This document shows positions 44,961-53,599 of a stretch of 64,000 nucleotides of DNA, in pieces. Source of the stretch: Neptuniibacter sp. 1_MG-2023 (lineage in GTDB: Bacteria > Pseudomonadota > Gammaproteobacteria > Pseudomonadales > Balneatricaceae). The stretch is from NCBI RefSeq assembly GCF_030547185.1, contig NZ_JAUOQR010000002.1, positions 186,001-250,000 on the forward strand, in the 5' to 3' direction. The notes under the pieces are model-generated. The model was not told the DNA's origin and searched no databases. It saw nothing but the letters and a program-made list of their open reading frames with translations. Position 1 is the stretch's first letter. Each line of letters starts with the position of its first letter. The position numbers and the translations under genes were made by a program.

Positions 44961-45190
44961 TGTTGTTGGGTTTTCGGGGCTGGTTCTAGGTTTATTGTAA
45001 ATTTACCTTGCGATAGGGCGGGTCCATCTTTATAATGCGCGCTCCCAAGTTTAGGTGTTGCTTGAATTTTGGGCAAAAGAGAGTTGTCGAACTGTAGGTT
45101 GGGCAACAAATAATTATAAGTCAGGTCGGTATTTTCTAGCTAAGTTGGTTGGTTGATACGAGATTTGAGTAAAGTTGAAAGGCTATACAG
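44961..45190 (+). other. Leader region of rplM-rpsI
   Basis: About 230 bases with no gene. It must carry the ribosomal promoter and 5' leader. AT-rich blocks around 45105-45120 could be a -10 region, but no pair of boxes with good spacing was found. No L13 autoregulatory structure could be confirmed by eye. Confidence 0.4.
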
Positions 45191-45619
45191 ATGAAAACAT
45201 TCGTCGCTAAGCCAGCCGAAGTAAAACGCGACTGGTACGTTGTTGACGCAGAAGGTAAAACTCTGGGTCGTCTGGCTACTGAAATTGCACGTCGTCTACG
45301 TGGCAAGCATAAGCCAGTTTACACTCCGCACACTGATACTGGTGACTACATTGTAGTTATCAACGCTGAAAAAGTAGGCGTTACTGGTAACAAGCGTAAA
45401 GATAAAATGTACTACCACCACACTGGTTTCCCAGGTGGTTTGAAAGAAGCATCTTTCGAGAAAATGGTAGAAACTTTCCCTGAGCGTACTATTGAACTTG
45501 CTGTTAAAGGCATGCTACCAAAAGGCCCATTGGGTCGCGCTATGTACACTAAGCTGAAAGTATATGCTGGTGCAGAACATCCGCACCAGGCTCAGCAGCC
45601 TAAAGAACTGAACATCTAA
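45191..45619 (+). CDS. rplM: 50S ribosomal protein L13
   Basis: The 142-residue protein is a full-length bacterial L13: [51 protein letters not shown] and [20 protein letters not shown] are all present. It binds early to 23S rRNA in 50S assembly. Codon use is strongly biased, as expected for high expression and unlike the EPS region. It is followed by rpsI after 14 bases in the usual operon. Confidence 0.99.
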   Translation: MKTFVAKPAEVKRDWYVVDAEGKTLGRLATEIARRLRGKHKPVYTPHTDTGDYIVVINAEKVGVTGNKRKDKMYYHHTGFPGGLKEASFEKMVETFPERTIELAVKGMLPKGPLGRAMYTKLKVYAGAEHPHQAQQPKELNI

Positions 45620-45633
45620 GGGGAAGGAAGATT

Positions 45634-46026
45634 ATGTCTACTACACAGTATTACGGTACAGGTCGTCGTAAAACGTCTACTGCACGTGTTTTCCTACGTC
45701 CAGGTACAGGTGTTATCACTATTAATAATCGCACAATCGAAGATTACTTCGGTCGTGAAACTGCTCGTATGATCGTGCGTCAGCCTCTAGAATTGACTGG
45801 CAACACTGAATCTTTCGATGCTGTTGTTACCGTTAAAGGCGGTGGTGGTTTTGGTCAGGCTGGTGCAATTCGTCACGGTATTACTCGTGCGTTGTTAGCT
45901 TTTGATGAAACCCTACGTCCTGCACTTCGTGAAGCGGGTTATGTAACTCGTGATGCACGTATGGTTGAACGTAAGAAAGTTGGTCTACGTAAAGCACGTA
46001 AGAAGCCACAGTTCTCCAAACGTTAA
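45634..46026 (+). CDS. rpsI: 30S ribosomal protein S9
   Basis: The 130-residue protein is a full-length S9: [40 protein letters not shown] and the basic tail ending KKPQFSKR that reaches the P-site tRNA. GGAAGGAAG precedes the ATG. It forms the rplM-rpsI operon and is followed by a terminator before petA. Confidence 0.99.
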   Translation: MSTTQYYGTGRRKTSTARVFLRPGTGVITINNRTIEDYFGRETARMIVRQPLELTGNTESFDAVVTVKGGGGFGQAGAIRHGITRALLAFDETLRPALREAGYVTRDARMVERKKVGLRKARKKPQFSKR

Positions 46027-46060
46027 TTCGATTTCTCTGCGGAGTTTTTCGAATTCAGAA

Positions 46061-46098
46061 AAAGCGCCTCTCTCATTTTTGGGATGGGCGTTTTTTTT
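46061..46098 (+). terminator. Intrinsic terminator after rpsI
   Basis: An imperfect 14-base stem (46061-46074 with 46081-46094, including AAAGCGCC/GGGCGTTT) and an ATTTTT loop run into eight T residues, 34 bases after the rpsI stop. Confidence 0.8.
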
Positions 46099-46218
46099 GC
46101 GCTGCACCAAGTCAATACTTTGGCCTAATCTAGAGCGAAAAGCAGTAATTCACCTTGTAAAAATGGGGTGTTTTCATTACTATTTGGGCCATTTTACAGA
46201 TACATGTTTCCGTAGTTT

Positions 46219-46224
46219 TATAAT
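46219..46224 (+). promoter_or_regulatory. Candidate -10 box for petABC
   Basis: A perfect TATAAT lies 71 bases before the petA start and after the rpsI terminator. The -35 region is poor, so this is a tentative call. Confidence 0.3.
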
Positions 46225-46294
46225 TCTTAGCGGCCAGGGCATTTCTGCACCTGCAGATATGCAAAATAAGGTCGATTGAGGGGAGATAGTCTTA

Positions 46295-46888
46295 ATGAGC
46301 AATGATGGCGTGAATAAGGGTCGGCGCCGTCTCCTGATCGGTGCTACATCCGCAGTTGGTGCGGTTGGTGCTGTAGGAGCCGCTGTCCCATTCGTAGCTT
46401 CCTGGAATCCAAGTGCTAAAGCTCGAACTGCTGGTGCGCCTGTGAAGGTGGACATAAGCAAACTTGAGTTTGGACAGCAGATGGTTGCCAAGTGGCGTGG
46501 TAAGCCTGTGTGGATCGTTCGTCGTGACGAGGAAACATTGGCTAATCTAGCAAAGTTGGAAAACTTACAGGATCCAAATTCTGAAGTTCCACAGCAACCC
46601 GCTTATGTACCAACGACACCTGCGCGTGCTATCCGTGAGGATATTGCAGTGCTGGTTGGTATTTGTACGCACTTGGGTTGTTCACCGACATACCGTCCAG
46701 AGATTGCGCCTGCTGATTTGGGTGCTGATTGGGTTGGTGGTTATTACTGCCCATGTCATGGTTCTCGTTTTGACCTATCTGGTCGTGTAATGAATGGCTC
46801 CCCGGCGCCAACTAACCTTGTGATTCCACCTCATCGCTATGAAAGCGATAACGTGATCATTGTTGGTGTAGATCAGGAGAACGCATAA
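46295..46888 (+). CDS. petA: Ubiquinol-cytochrome c reductase Rieske iron-sulfur subunit
   Basis: The 197-residue Rieske subunit of the bc1 complex passes electrons from ubiquinol to cytochrome c1. The twin-arginine signal anchor GRRRLLIGA (9-17) leads into a membrane helix. The [2Fe-2S] ligands are CTHLGC (Cys124, His126, Cys129) and CPCHGSRFD (Cys152, Cys154, His155). It is the first gene of petABC, joined to petB by a one-base stop/start overlap. Confidence 0.98.
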   Translation: MSNDGVNKGRRRLLIGATSAVGAVGAVGAAVPFVASWNPSAKARTAGAPVKVDISKLEFGQQMVAKWRGKPVWIVRRDEETLANLAKLENLQDPNSEVPQQPAYVPTTPARAIREDIAVLVGICTHLGCSPTYRPEIAPADLGADWVGGYYCPCHGSRFDLSGRVMNGSPAPTNLVIPPHRYESDNVIIVGVDQENA

Positions 46889-48135
46889 TGGCTGGTTCAC
46901 GTAATAAAGGTAACCCAGGTATCATGGGTTGGATTGACGATCGTTTCCCTGCGACAGCGATGTGGGAAGATCATCTTTCAAAATACTACGCACCAAAGAA
47001 TTTTAACTTTTGGTATTTCTTTGGTTCTTTGGCGCTTTTGGTTCTTGTTAACCAGTTATTGACAGGTATTTGGTTGACCATGTCATATAATCCTTCTGCG
47101 GAAGGTGCATTTGCGTCCATCGAATACATCATGCGTGATGTGGAATATGGTTGGCTGCTGCGTTATATGCATTCTACTGGTGCTTCTGCATTCTTTGTGG
47201 TTGTGTATCTGCATATGCTTCGCGGCATGATGTATGGCTCTTACCGTAAGCCTCGCGAGTTGGTTTGGTTGTTTGGTATGACTATCTATCTTGCATTGAT
47301 GGCTGAGGCATTCATGGGCTACCTATTGCCATGGGGTCAGATGTCATATTGGGGTGCACAGGTAATTGTATCGCTTTTCCAAGCGGTTCCTTTTATCGGT
47401 CCTGACCTTGCTGAGTGGATCCGTGGTGATTACCTGATTTCAGGTATTACTCTGAACCGTTTCTTCTCATTGCATGTTGTTGCTTTGCCTATCGTTCTTC
47501 TTGCCCTTGTTGTATTGCATATCATTGCGTTGCATGAAGTGGGTTCTAACAACCCAGATGGTATTGAGATCAAAGAAAAGAAAGATGAGAACGGTGTGCC
47601 ATTAGACGGTATCCCATTCCACCCTTACTACTCTGTAAAAGATATTGTGGGTGTGGTTGTGTTCTTGTTTGTTTTCTGTGCGGTTATTTTCTTCTTCCCA
47701 GAAGGTGGCGGTTACCTAATTGAAGCGCCAAACTTTGAGCCTGCGAACCCGCTGAAAACACCACCGCATATTGCGCCAGTGTGGTACTTTACGCCATTCT
47801 ATGCGATGTTGCGTGCGATTCCGCCTCTATTCGGTTCCCAGTTCCCTGGGGTGATTGTAATGGGTGGTGCGATAGCGATTTTGTTTGTTCTTCCATGGCT
47901 TGATCGTAGCCCAGTTAAATCTATCCGTTATAAAGGCATGCCTAGTAAGATTATGTTAGTAATCTTCTGCATTAGCTTTGTGATTTTGGGTTATCTTGGT
48001 GTTGTAGCTTCTACTCCGGGACGCACCATTGTTGCTCAGGTCTGTACAGCGCTTTACTTCGCGTACTTCTTCCTGATGCCGTTCTACACCAAAATGGAAA
48101 GTACTAAACCGGTTCCAGAAAGGGTTACAGGCTAA
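46888..48135 (+). CDS. petB: Cytochrome b of the bc1 complex
   Basis: A 415-residue undivided cytochrome b with eight membrane helices. RYMHSTGASAFFVVVYLHML and FFSLHVVALPIVLLALVVLH carry the haem-ligand histidine pairs. PEWYF is replaced by PVWYF within HIAPVWYFTPFYAML at the quinol-oxidation site. GYLLPWGQMSYWGAQV is highly conserved. It overlaps petA and petC by one base on each side (TAATG), giving coupled synthesis of the three subunits. Confidence 0.98.
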   Translation: MAGSRNKGNPGIMGWIDDRFPATAMWEDHLSKYYAPKNFNFWYFFGSLALLVLVNQLLTGIWLTMSYNPSAEGAFASIEYIMRDVEYGWLLRYMHSTGASAFFVVVYLHMLRGMMYGSYRKPRELVWLFGMTIYLALMAEAFMGYLLPWGQMSYWGAQVIVSLFQAVPFIGPDLAEWIRGDYLISGITLNRFFSLHVVALPIVLLALVVLHIIALHEVGSNNPDGIEIKEKKDENGVPLDGIPFHPYYSVKDIVGVVVFLFVFCAVIFFFPEGGGYLIEAPNFEPANPLKTPPHIAPVWYFTPFYAMLRAIPPLFGSQFPGVIVMGGAIAILFVLPWLDRSPVKSIRYKGMPSKIMLVIFCISFVILGYLGVVASTPGRTIVAQVCTALYFAYFFLMPFYTKMESTKPVPERVTG

Positions 48136-48908
48136 TGAAAAAGTTTCTAATCACATTAGTAATGGCGGTGCTGCCTCTTACAGCTAATGCCGCTGGTGGT
48201 TCTGGTCACCTGGACCACATGGATGTTGATCTGCATAATCAAGCGTCATTGCAGCGCGGCATGAAAACATTTGTTAACTACTGCATGGGTTGCCACTCTG
48301 CTGAATATCAGCGTTATGAGCGCGCTGCTATTGATTTGGGTATGAATCCAGAAGTGGTTGCTGAGCATCTGATCTTTGGTGATCTGAAGGTTGGCGAGCA
48401 GATGACGATCTCAATGTCTAAAGAAGACGCTGGTAAGTGGTTTGGTAATCCTCCACCGGATTTGACGCTTGAAGCGCGTTTACGTGGTGGTGATTGGTTA
48501 TACACTTATCTTCGTAGTTTTTATGCTGATGATTCGCGTCCATGGGGCGTAAACAATGCAGTGTTTAAAGATGTAGGTATGCCGAATGTGTTAGGCTCTC
48601 TACAGGGTGTTGTTAAAGCCAACTGTTCTTGGGATGAGATGAATGCCCATGGTTTGGCAGGTCATGGTATTGACCCTCTAACTAATACGCCTTTGAATAG
48701 TTGTGCAAGTGTTGTTGACGGTACTGGTGAGTTGTCGCCTCAGGAATTTGATAAGGTTGTTTATGATCTTGTGAATTTCATGGTGTATATGGGTGAGCCT
48801 TCTAAGTTGGATTCCCATCGCATTGGTACCTACGTATTGATCTTCCTATTCTTATTCTTCTTCTTAGCATATGCGTTGAAGAAAGAGTTCTGGAAAGATA
48901 TACACTAA
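48135..48908 (+). CDS. petC: Cytochrome c1 of the bc1 complex
   Basis: A 257-residue cytochrome c1. A Sec signal MKKFLITLVMAVLPLTANAA is followed by the c-type haem site CMGCH (50-54), NPPPDLTLEARLRGGDWLYT and a C-terminal anchor helix near 233-250 before KKEFWKDIH. It accepts electrons from the Rieske centre and passes them to soluble cytochrome c. It closes the petABC operon. Confidence 0.98.
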   Translation: MKKFLITLVMAVLPLTANAAGGSGHLDHMDVDLHNQASLQRGMKTFVNYCMGCHSAEYQRYERAAIDLGMNPEVVAEHLIFGDLKVGEQMTISMSKEDAGKWFGNPPPDLTLEARLRGGDWLYTYLRSFYADDSRPWGVNNAVFKDVGMPNVLGSLQGVVKANCSWDEMNAHGLAGHGIDPLTNTPLNSCASVVDGTGELSPQEFDKVVYDLVNFMVYMGEPSKLDSHRIGTYVLIFLFLFFFLAYALKKEFWKDIH

Positions 48909-48916
48909 TAGCGTTG

Positions 48917-48925
48917 TGGTATAAT
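48917..48925 (+). promoter_or_regulatory. Extended -10 promoter of sspA
   Basis: TGG directly before a perfect TATAAT forms an extended -10 element, nine bases after the petC stop and 66 bases before sspA. The -35 is weak, which an extended -10 can offset. Confidence 0.55.
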
Positions 48926-48936
48926 CACATCGTTTC

Positions 48937-48965
48937 ATGCGCGGCTCCATTTTGGGGCCGCGTGT
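48937..48965 (+). other. GC-rich hairpin in the sspA leader
   Basis: GCGCGGCTCC and GGGGCCGCGT pair with an ATTTT loop, 12 bases after the putative -10 box. It could be a weak terminator for petABC or a structure in the sspA mRNA leader. Only a short T-poor tail follows. Confidence 0.45.
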
Positions 48966-48990
48966 CTGTTTCTGAAAAGGGGAATAGTTA

Positions 48991-49629
48991 ATGGGTGTCG
49001 TGGCAAAACGTTCTTCCATGTCGTTCTACTCTAATGGTGAAAACCAGTATAGTCATCGTGTTCGTATTGTTTTGGCTGAAAAGGGTGTGGCTGTAGAGAT
49101 TCACGATTGTGATGAAGATAATCTTCCAGAAGATTTAACTTCGATGAATCCTTACAATAGCTTGCCAACATTGTTGGATCGCGATTTGGTTTTGTATGAG
49201 CCAAACGTAATGATGGAATATTTAGATGAGCGTTTCCCTCATCCACCTCTGTTACCTGTATATCCGGTAGCTCGTGCTGAAAGCCGTCTTTATATGTACC
49301 GCATTCAGCGTGATTGGTGTGATCTTGCAGATCAAATTATTGAAGCATCTTTAGCTGATGATGAAGAGACTGCAGAATCTGTTCGTAAAGAGTTGCGTGA
49401 TAGTTTAGTAACAACGTCACCAATTTTTGATGATAAGCCTTTCTTTATGAGCGAAGACTTTACGTTGGTTGATTGCTGCCTTGCTCCGCTATTGTGGCGC
49501 TTGCCTCTATTGGGAATCGATATTCCTGAAGAGCAGTGTAAGCCTTTAGTGAAGTATATGGAGCGTTTGTTTGAGCGTGAATCGTTTCAGGTTAGCTTAT
49601 CTGAAGCTGAGCGTGAAATGCGCGACTAG
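48991..49629 (+). CDS. sspA: Stringent starvation protein A
   Basis: A 212-residue GST-fold protein that binds RNA polymerase in stationary phase and stress. RSSMSFYSNGENQYSHRVRIVLAEKGV and NPYNSLPTLLDRDLVLYE are the SspA N-terminal domain; FMSEDFTLVDCCLAPLLWRLPLLG is the helical domain. petABC-sspA is a common neighbourhood. A strong terminator follows, so sspB, 79 bases downstream, may need its own promoter. Confidence 0.97.
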   Translation: MGVVAKRSSMSFYSNGENQYSHRVRIVLAEKGVAVEIHDCDEDNLPEDLTSMNPYNSLPTLLDRDLVLYEPNVMMEYLDERFPHPPLLPVYPVARAESRLYMYRIQRDWCDLADQIIEASLADDEETAESVRKELRDSLVTTSPIFDDKPFFMSEDFTLVDCCLAPLLWRLPLLGIDIPEEQCKPLVKYMERLFERESFQVSLSEAEREMRD

Positions 49630-49647
49630 TCTTTACGCCTAGTCTAT

Positions 49648-49677
49648 AAAAAGGGATGATGTTTCATCCCTTTTTTT
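49648..49677 (+). terminator. Intrinsic terminator between sspA and sspB
   Basis: A perfect 12-base stem AAAAAGGGATGA/TCATCCCTTTTT with a TGTT loop is followed by further T residues, 18 bases after the sspA stop. Confidence 0.9.
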
Positions 49678-49708
49678 GTGTCTGTTTAACTGATTGTGAG
49701 TATTGAAA

Positions 49709-50131
49709 ATGAAACCAAGTCGTCCTTATATATTGAAAGCGTTGTACGATTGGCTGCTAGATAGTGATTTGACGCCCCATCTTTTAGTTGATGCAACTCA
49801 AGAGGGTGTCACTGTGCCAACGCAATTCGTAGAAGATGGTCAGATTGTAATGAATATTACACCTTCTGCCGTGCGTGATTTCTATATGGATGAGCAAGCT
49901 GTTTCTTTTAATGCACGATTTTCAGGGCAACCGATGGATGTTTATATTCCGGTACGAGCTGTATTAGCTATTTATGCCCGTGAAAATGGTCAAGGTATGG
50001 GGTTTGGCGGTGAGCCTGGGGTTGAGGTATATATGCAGGATCAGGTCGCTGAAAGAAAGCAGCCAGAGAGGGACGAGGTTGAGGCCAATAAAGAGAAGCC
50101 GAAGCGCCCTAGTTTAAAAGTAGTAAAATAG
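49709..50131 (+). CDS. sspB: ClpXP adaptor SspB
   Basis: SspB delivers ssrA-tagged peptides to ClpXP. The protein of 140 residues has RPYILKALYDWLLDSDLTPH, PTQFVEDGQIVMNITPSAVR and RFSGQPMDVYIPVRAVLAIYARENGQG, followed by a flexible charged linker. It ends RPSLKVVK, the ClpX-binding tail seen in family members. ATG 49709 was chosen over TTG 49703. It is separated from sspA by a terminator and converges on dolP. Confidence 0.96.
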   Translation: MKPSRPYILKALYDWLLDSDLTPHLLVDATQEGVTVPTQFVEDGQIVMNITPSAVRDFYMDEQAVSFNARFSGQPMDVYIPVRAVLAIYARENGQGMGFGGEPGVEVYMQDQVAERKQPERDEVEANKEKPKRPSLKVVK

Positions 50132-50136
50132 TTTTT

Positions 50137-50168
50137 AAAAAAGCGCCGCAAGCAAATGGCTGCGGCGC
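50137..50168 (-). terminator. Intrinsic terminator of the lpoA-dolP operon
   Basis: GCGCCGCA/TGCGGCGC forms an eight-base GC stem. Read on the minus strand it is followed by TTTTTT, placing it 14 bases after the dolP stop. It may also stop sspB transcripts. Confidence 0.8.
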
Positions 50169-50181
50169 ATCTCTCTATCTC

Positions 50182-50769
50182 TTAACGGCTAACGTATTCG
50201 AATACTTTTACGATTTTTTCTACGCCCGGAATTCCGCGTACAATGCTAATTGCGGTATCTGCTTCCTGTTGGCTGACGAGTCCCATTAAGTAAACTGTAC
50301 TGCTGTCAGTTACAACTTTAATGCGTGAGCCTTCTACGCTTTCGTTGGTTAGTAATTCGGCTTTAACTTTTGTTGTTAACCAAGTGTCATTTGTTCTGGC
50401 TAATGCAGATGATACGCCGGAGAGCTTAATTTCATTGTGGATTTTTCGTACTTTTCGTACTTGGCTAACGATCTGCTCAGCTTCGCTGCGCGCAGCTTCA
50501 CTTGGTGCTTGGCCTGTGAGCAGTACTACGCCATTGTAGCTGGTTACACTGATATTGGTGGCTTTCATCTGCTCTGAGCCTTTGGCTAGATTGACCATTG
50601 AGAGCGTTTCAATCACTTCGTCATCAAGGTAAGAGCCAACGGTTCGGTGCCCCGGATCTTCTTGGATCGGTTCTTCGCGGGCAACACTTATAACGTCAGA
50701 GCAGCCGCTAATAATAACTGATAGGCTTAGACCTGTAATTAGTACAAGAGTTTTGCTGTTAATCATCAC
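50182..50769 (-). CDS. dolP: BON-domain outer-membrane lipoprotein DolP (YraP)
   Basis: A 195-residue lipoprotein. The signal MINSKTLVLITGLSLSVIISGC ends in the lipobox ISGC with Cys23 of the long form. Two BON domains follow, one at about 45-120 (VTSYNGVVLLTGQAPSEAAR) and one at 125-195 (VVTDSSTVYLMGLVSQQEAD). DolP supports outer-membrane integrity and BAM. It overlaps the diaA stop by four bases and ends the lpoA-yraN-diaA-dolP operon. Confidence 0.93.
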   Translation of the reverse strand: MMINSKTLVLITGLSLSVIISGCSDVISVAREEPIQEDPGHRTVGSYLDDEVIETLSMVNLAKGSEQMKATNISVTSYNGVVLLTGQAPSEAARSEAEQIVSQVRKVRKIHNEIKLSGVSSALARTNDTWLTTKVKAELLTNESVEGSRIKVVTDSSTVYLMGLVSQQEADTAISIVRGIPGVEKIVKVFEYVSR

Positions 50770-51359
50770 TCGTCGCTTCCAAATAGTTGATAGTCAATTA
50801 AGTCACATAGTGCATGTAAAACTAGCAGTTGTGCATGATGAACTAAAGCACTGTCGTCGCTAGGCACGCAGATTTCAATCTCTTCTGGGCTCAAGAGTGC
50901 GGTAATATCACCGCCATCAGCGCCGTTTAATACAATAACGGTCATATCACGGTCATGTGCAGCCTGAATGGCTTGAACTAGATTACTCGATCGTCCGTGG
51001 GGGGTAACGAGTAATAGTATATCGCCAGGTTGCCCTAGAGCATGAATCTGTTTCGCTTGTGCATCCATGAAGCTAGTGTCTTCACATATAGCGCTAAGAG
51101 TTGAACCATCAGAATTTAAGTTGATCGCTGGAAGACCAGGTCGCTCGTGTCTGAAGCGGTTCATTAGCAGTGTAGTGAAATGCTGACCCAAAGATGATGA
51201 GGCTCCATTTGCACAGCAGAGAATCTTATTCTCACTGACAAGGCAGTGAAGTAAAAGTTCGCCAGCATGGGCTATTAACGGAGTATATTGTTCAATGGTA
51301 ATCGCATTGATTTCCATTGAATTGTGAAACTGGCTGACAATGCGGTCTTCGAGTTCCAT
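50766..51359 (-). CDS. diaA: DnaA initiator-associating protein DiaA (SIS domain)
   Basis: A 197-residue SIS-domain protein close to phosphoheptose isomerase. ENKILCCANGASSSLGQHF is the phosphosugar-binding loop region, with LLLVTPHGRSSNLVQAIQAA as the second SIS motif. Position between yraN and dolP identifies it as DiaA, which binds DnaA and promotes timely initiation. GmhA-type activity is an alternative that sequence alone does not exclude. Confidence 0.9.
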   Translation of the reverse strand: MELEDRIVSQFHNSMEINAITIEQYTPLIAHAGELLLHCLVSENKILCCANGASSSLGQHFTTLLMNRFRHERPGLPAINLNSDGSTLSAICEDTSFMDAQAKQIHALGQPGDILLLVTPHGRSSNLVQAIQAAHDRDMTVIVLNGADGGDITALLSPEEIEICVPSDDSALVHHAQLLVLHALCDLIDYQLFGSDE

Positions 51360-51377
51360 GCTGTCCTTAATTATGCC

Positions 51378-51737
51378 TTAAATTCTAAAAGCATCTTTAT
51401 ACCACAGAGGGTGTGAAGGTGCTGCATCATATTCAAAAGCGATCACATCAAAGCGACAATTTTTATTGGCCAGCCTTGGCTGTTGGCTTAAATAAAGTTG
51501 CGCTGCCTTGATTATCTTTGCTTGTTTCGTTGGAGTAACCGAAGCGGCGGCTCCTCCATATCTTTTTGTGTTTCTGTAGCGAACTTCGATAAAAACGATG
51601 GTTTGACCATCTTGCATTATTAGATCGATCTCGCCAAATCTGCAGCTGAAATTACGATTAAGCAGTTTTAGTCTTTGAGTCTGTAAAAATTTTTCAGCCT
51701 GTTTTTCGGCATCCTTGCCGGTTTTGTTTCTATCCAT
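51378..51737 (-). CDS. yraN: YraN/UPF0102 nuclease-fold protein
   Basis: A 119-residue protein with the Holliday-junction-resolvase-like fold: GKDAEKQAEKFLQTQ, then FGEIDLIMQDGQTIVFIEVRYR with the Asp and ExK-like positions (Glu-Val-Arg here). The biological role is not known. It lies eight bases after lpoA and 18 bases before diaA in the conserved operon. Confidence 0.94.
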   Translation of the reverse strand: MDRNKTGKDAEKQAEKFLQTQRLKLLNRNFSCRFGEIDLIMQDGQTIVFIEVRYRNTKRYGGAAASVTPTKQAKIIKAAQLYLSQQPRLANKNCRFDVIAFEYDAAPSHPLWYKDAFRI

Positions 51738-51745
51738 AGATTGTC

Positions 51746-53572
51746 TTACTCAATAATTGATGGAGTGCCTTCCCTGTATTCTGCCCATATAAGGTTGCGT
51801 TTAATGATGCCGTCGTGGCTAATGCTTAACTTACCGGTTTCACCTTCGATCTCAGTGCCGGGAAGCGCGCCAAGTTGCTGAAGGTAGGGGAATAGGCGAT
51901 AAGCATCGAGACCTAGTGCATATAAGCGTCCAAAACGGGTGTTTGTATCCGCGCGCTCTTGTGCGATGAGTACTTTGTTTTGTGAGGGGGCGTTAAGGCT
52001 CCAGGGGGTGTCTAAGAATTTAATTCTATTTAGATCTTGATCTTGTATTGGGTCGCTATTACCGCTGTAAATATGTGATGTTGCATAGATCGGTAGATCT
52101 CCAGCGAAATGGAATGCAAGTATAGGCGTTAGCTGACGCGCATCATTAGGTAGTGCGGTCAATATGATGGCATCTATATCTTGCCTGCGATGCTCTTCAA
52201 ATTCTATTTTTCGGGTGTAGATAGCTTGTCTGACTTTTTTGTAGCGCTCAGTGCTTTTGTCTGTGCTGAGAAAAGCGGCAATATCGGCGGAGAAATTGCT
52301 CGTTTCTCCAAACGCTTGTGTGCTGACGACTTTACCTCCGAGGGCAGTGAAATGCTCTGTGAATGATGTTGCTATGCGTTCGCCCCAAGCTCGGTTTGGA
52401 ATTAGAATGGCTGCGTTTCTTATGCCATCATTCCATGCGGTTTCAGCAATTTGTCGTGTTTCATCATCGGCTGAAAGGCCAAATTGGTAAAGTCCTTCTC
52501 TGCTTATATTGTCTGTGTGGTTGAGTGCTAAGATCGGCGTGTTGATGTGTGTATCGCTGGCAATGTCGTTGACATACTCCTTAGATAGAGGGCCAATAAC
52601 TAGATCAACCTGTTCCTGTTCCAATATTGCAGAGAGCTGAATCGGTGTGTTGATCTTTTCAGAATCAAGAAAAAGTAATTCAGGTGATGGGGTGTTAGGT
52701 TGCTGTTGGCGGAAGTGGGCCATCAGGATACCCTCTTTTATCGCTGCAGCGGGTTTGGCTAATTCTCCTTCGAGCGGCAATAAAATCGCAATTTTTCTAG
52801 CGTTTAGTGTTTGCGTGTTTAATCCACGGAGTGAGCTGGGTGGTAAACGTTTGGCTGGATGCCCTTCCCAGAGTACTGACCAATTGTTAATGGCTTGGTA
52901 TTGAGTGTCGAGCTGTTTGTTGCTCGATAGTTCGTTAATCAGTTCTAGCCAACCTTGTTCGTAATAGCTATTGCTACCGCTTCTTAATAAAGAGGAGCGT
53001 GTAGTGTCGTCAAGCTGTATAAGGCGGTTCCAGATTTCGTCATGTATCTGTTGTTTTTCTTCATCATTGTCGAGTAGAAGGCTTAACTTTATAAGTGATT
53101 GTGCTTCTGAAAATAAAGCACTTTGCTGATTAAAGGCTTGTGCTTCTAAATGTAAAAATTGAATCTCTTGCTCTTTCGGAAGGCCTGTTTGGCTAAGCGC
53201 TTTAAGTTGAGCTAAGTTGTCTAATGCTTTTTCAGGCTGATTTTCTTCAATGGCTGCTTCGGCTTTGAGTTTTGCAATATCAAAACGCATAGTGGGAGGT
53301 AGTAGGCTGATATCAATATCATTCAGCACCTGAAATGCATTTTCTTTTTGGTTGATAGAAAGCAGTATTTGGGCGGCTTCTGCACGTAGTTCAGCAGCTT
53401 TGATCGGTTTTGCTTTCTTCGCTTTTTCGAGAAGTTCTGTTGCGCTATTTCTGCTCTGCTCAGTTGCACTGATCGGTGGTTTTGAAGGTGATTGTACCGA
53501 ACAGCCCGAAATAATCGTTCCAAGGAGTATAGCTAAAAGAGGCAGGCGCCACTGAAATTTCATATACTTCAC
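51746..53572 (-). CDS. lpoA: Outer-membrane lipoprotein activator of PBP1A, LpoA
   Basis: A 608-residue outer-membrane lipoprotein that reaches through the periplasm to activate the peptidoglycan synthase PBP1A. The signal ends in the lipobox TIISGC. Helical TPR-like repeats run to about 250, then a periplasmic-binding-protein-like domain starts RKIAILLPLEGELAKPAAAI and includes DLVIGPLSKEYVND. It is the first gene of its operon and is divergent from rsmI, with about 27 bases between. Confidence 0.94.
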   Translation of the reverse strand: MKYMKFQWRLPLLAILLGTIISGCSVQSPSKPPISATEQSRNSATELLEKAKKAKPIKAAELRAEAAQILLSINQKENAFQVLNDIDISLLPPTMRFDIAKLKAEAAIEENQPEKALDNLAQLKALSQTGLPKEQEIQFLHLEAQAFNQQSALFSEAQSLIKLSLLLDNDEEKQQIHDEIWNRLIQLDDTTRSSLLRSGSNSYYEQGWLELINELSSNKQLDTQYQAINNWSVLWEGHPAKRLPPSSLRGLNTQTLNARKIAILLPLEGELAKPAAAIKEGILMAHFRQQQPNTPSPELLFLDSEKINTPIQLSAILEQEQVDLVIGPLSKEYVNDIASDTHINTPILALNHTDNISREGLYQFGLSADDETRQIAETAWNDGIRNAAILIPNRAWGERIATSFTEHFTALGGKVVSTQAFGETSNFSADIAAFLSTDKSTERYKKVRQAIYTRKIEFEEHRRQDIDAIILTALPNDARQLTPILAFHFAGDLPIYATSHIYSGNSDPIQDQDLNRIKFLDTPWSLNAPSQNKVLIAQERADTNTRFGRLYALGLDAYRLFPYLQQLGALPGTEIEGETGKLSISHDGIIKRNLIWAEYREGTPSIIE

Positions 53573-53599
53573 AACCCAAGTTTGAGGATGGTATCTGTA

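Noticed and set aside
46295-48908. Unusual fusion or split of cytochrome b/c1
   Set aside because: The three pet genes have normal lengths and cofactor motifs; the overlaps are ordinary translational coupling.
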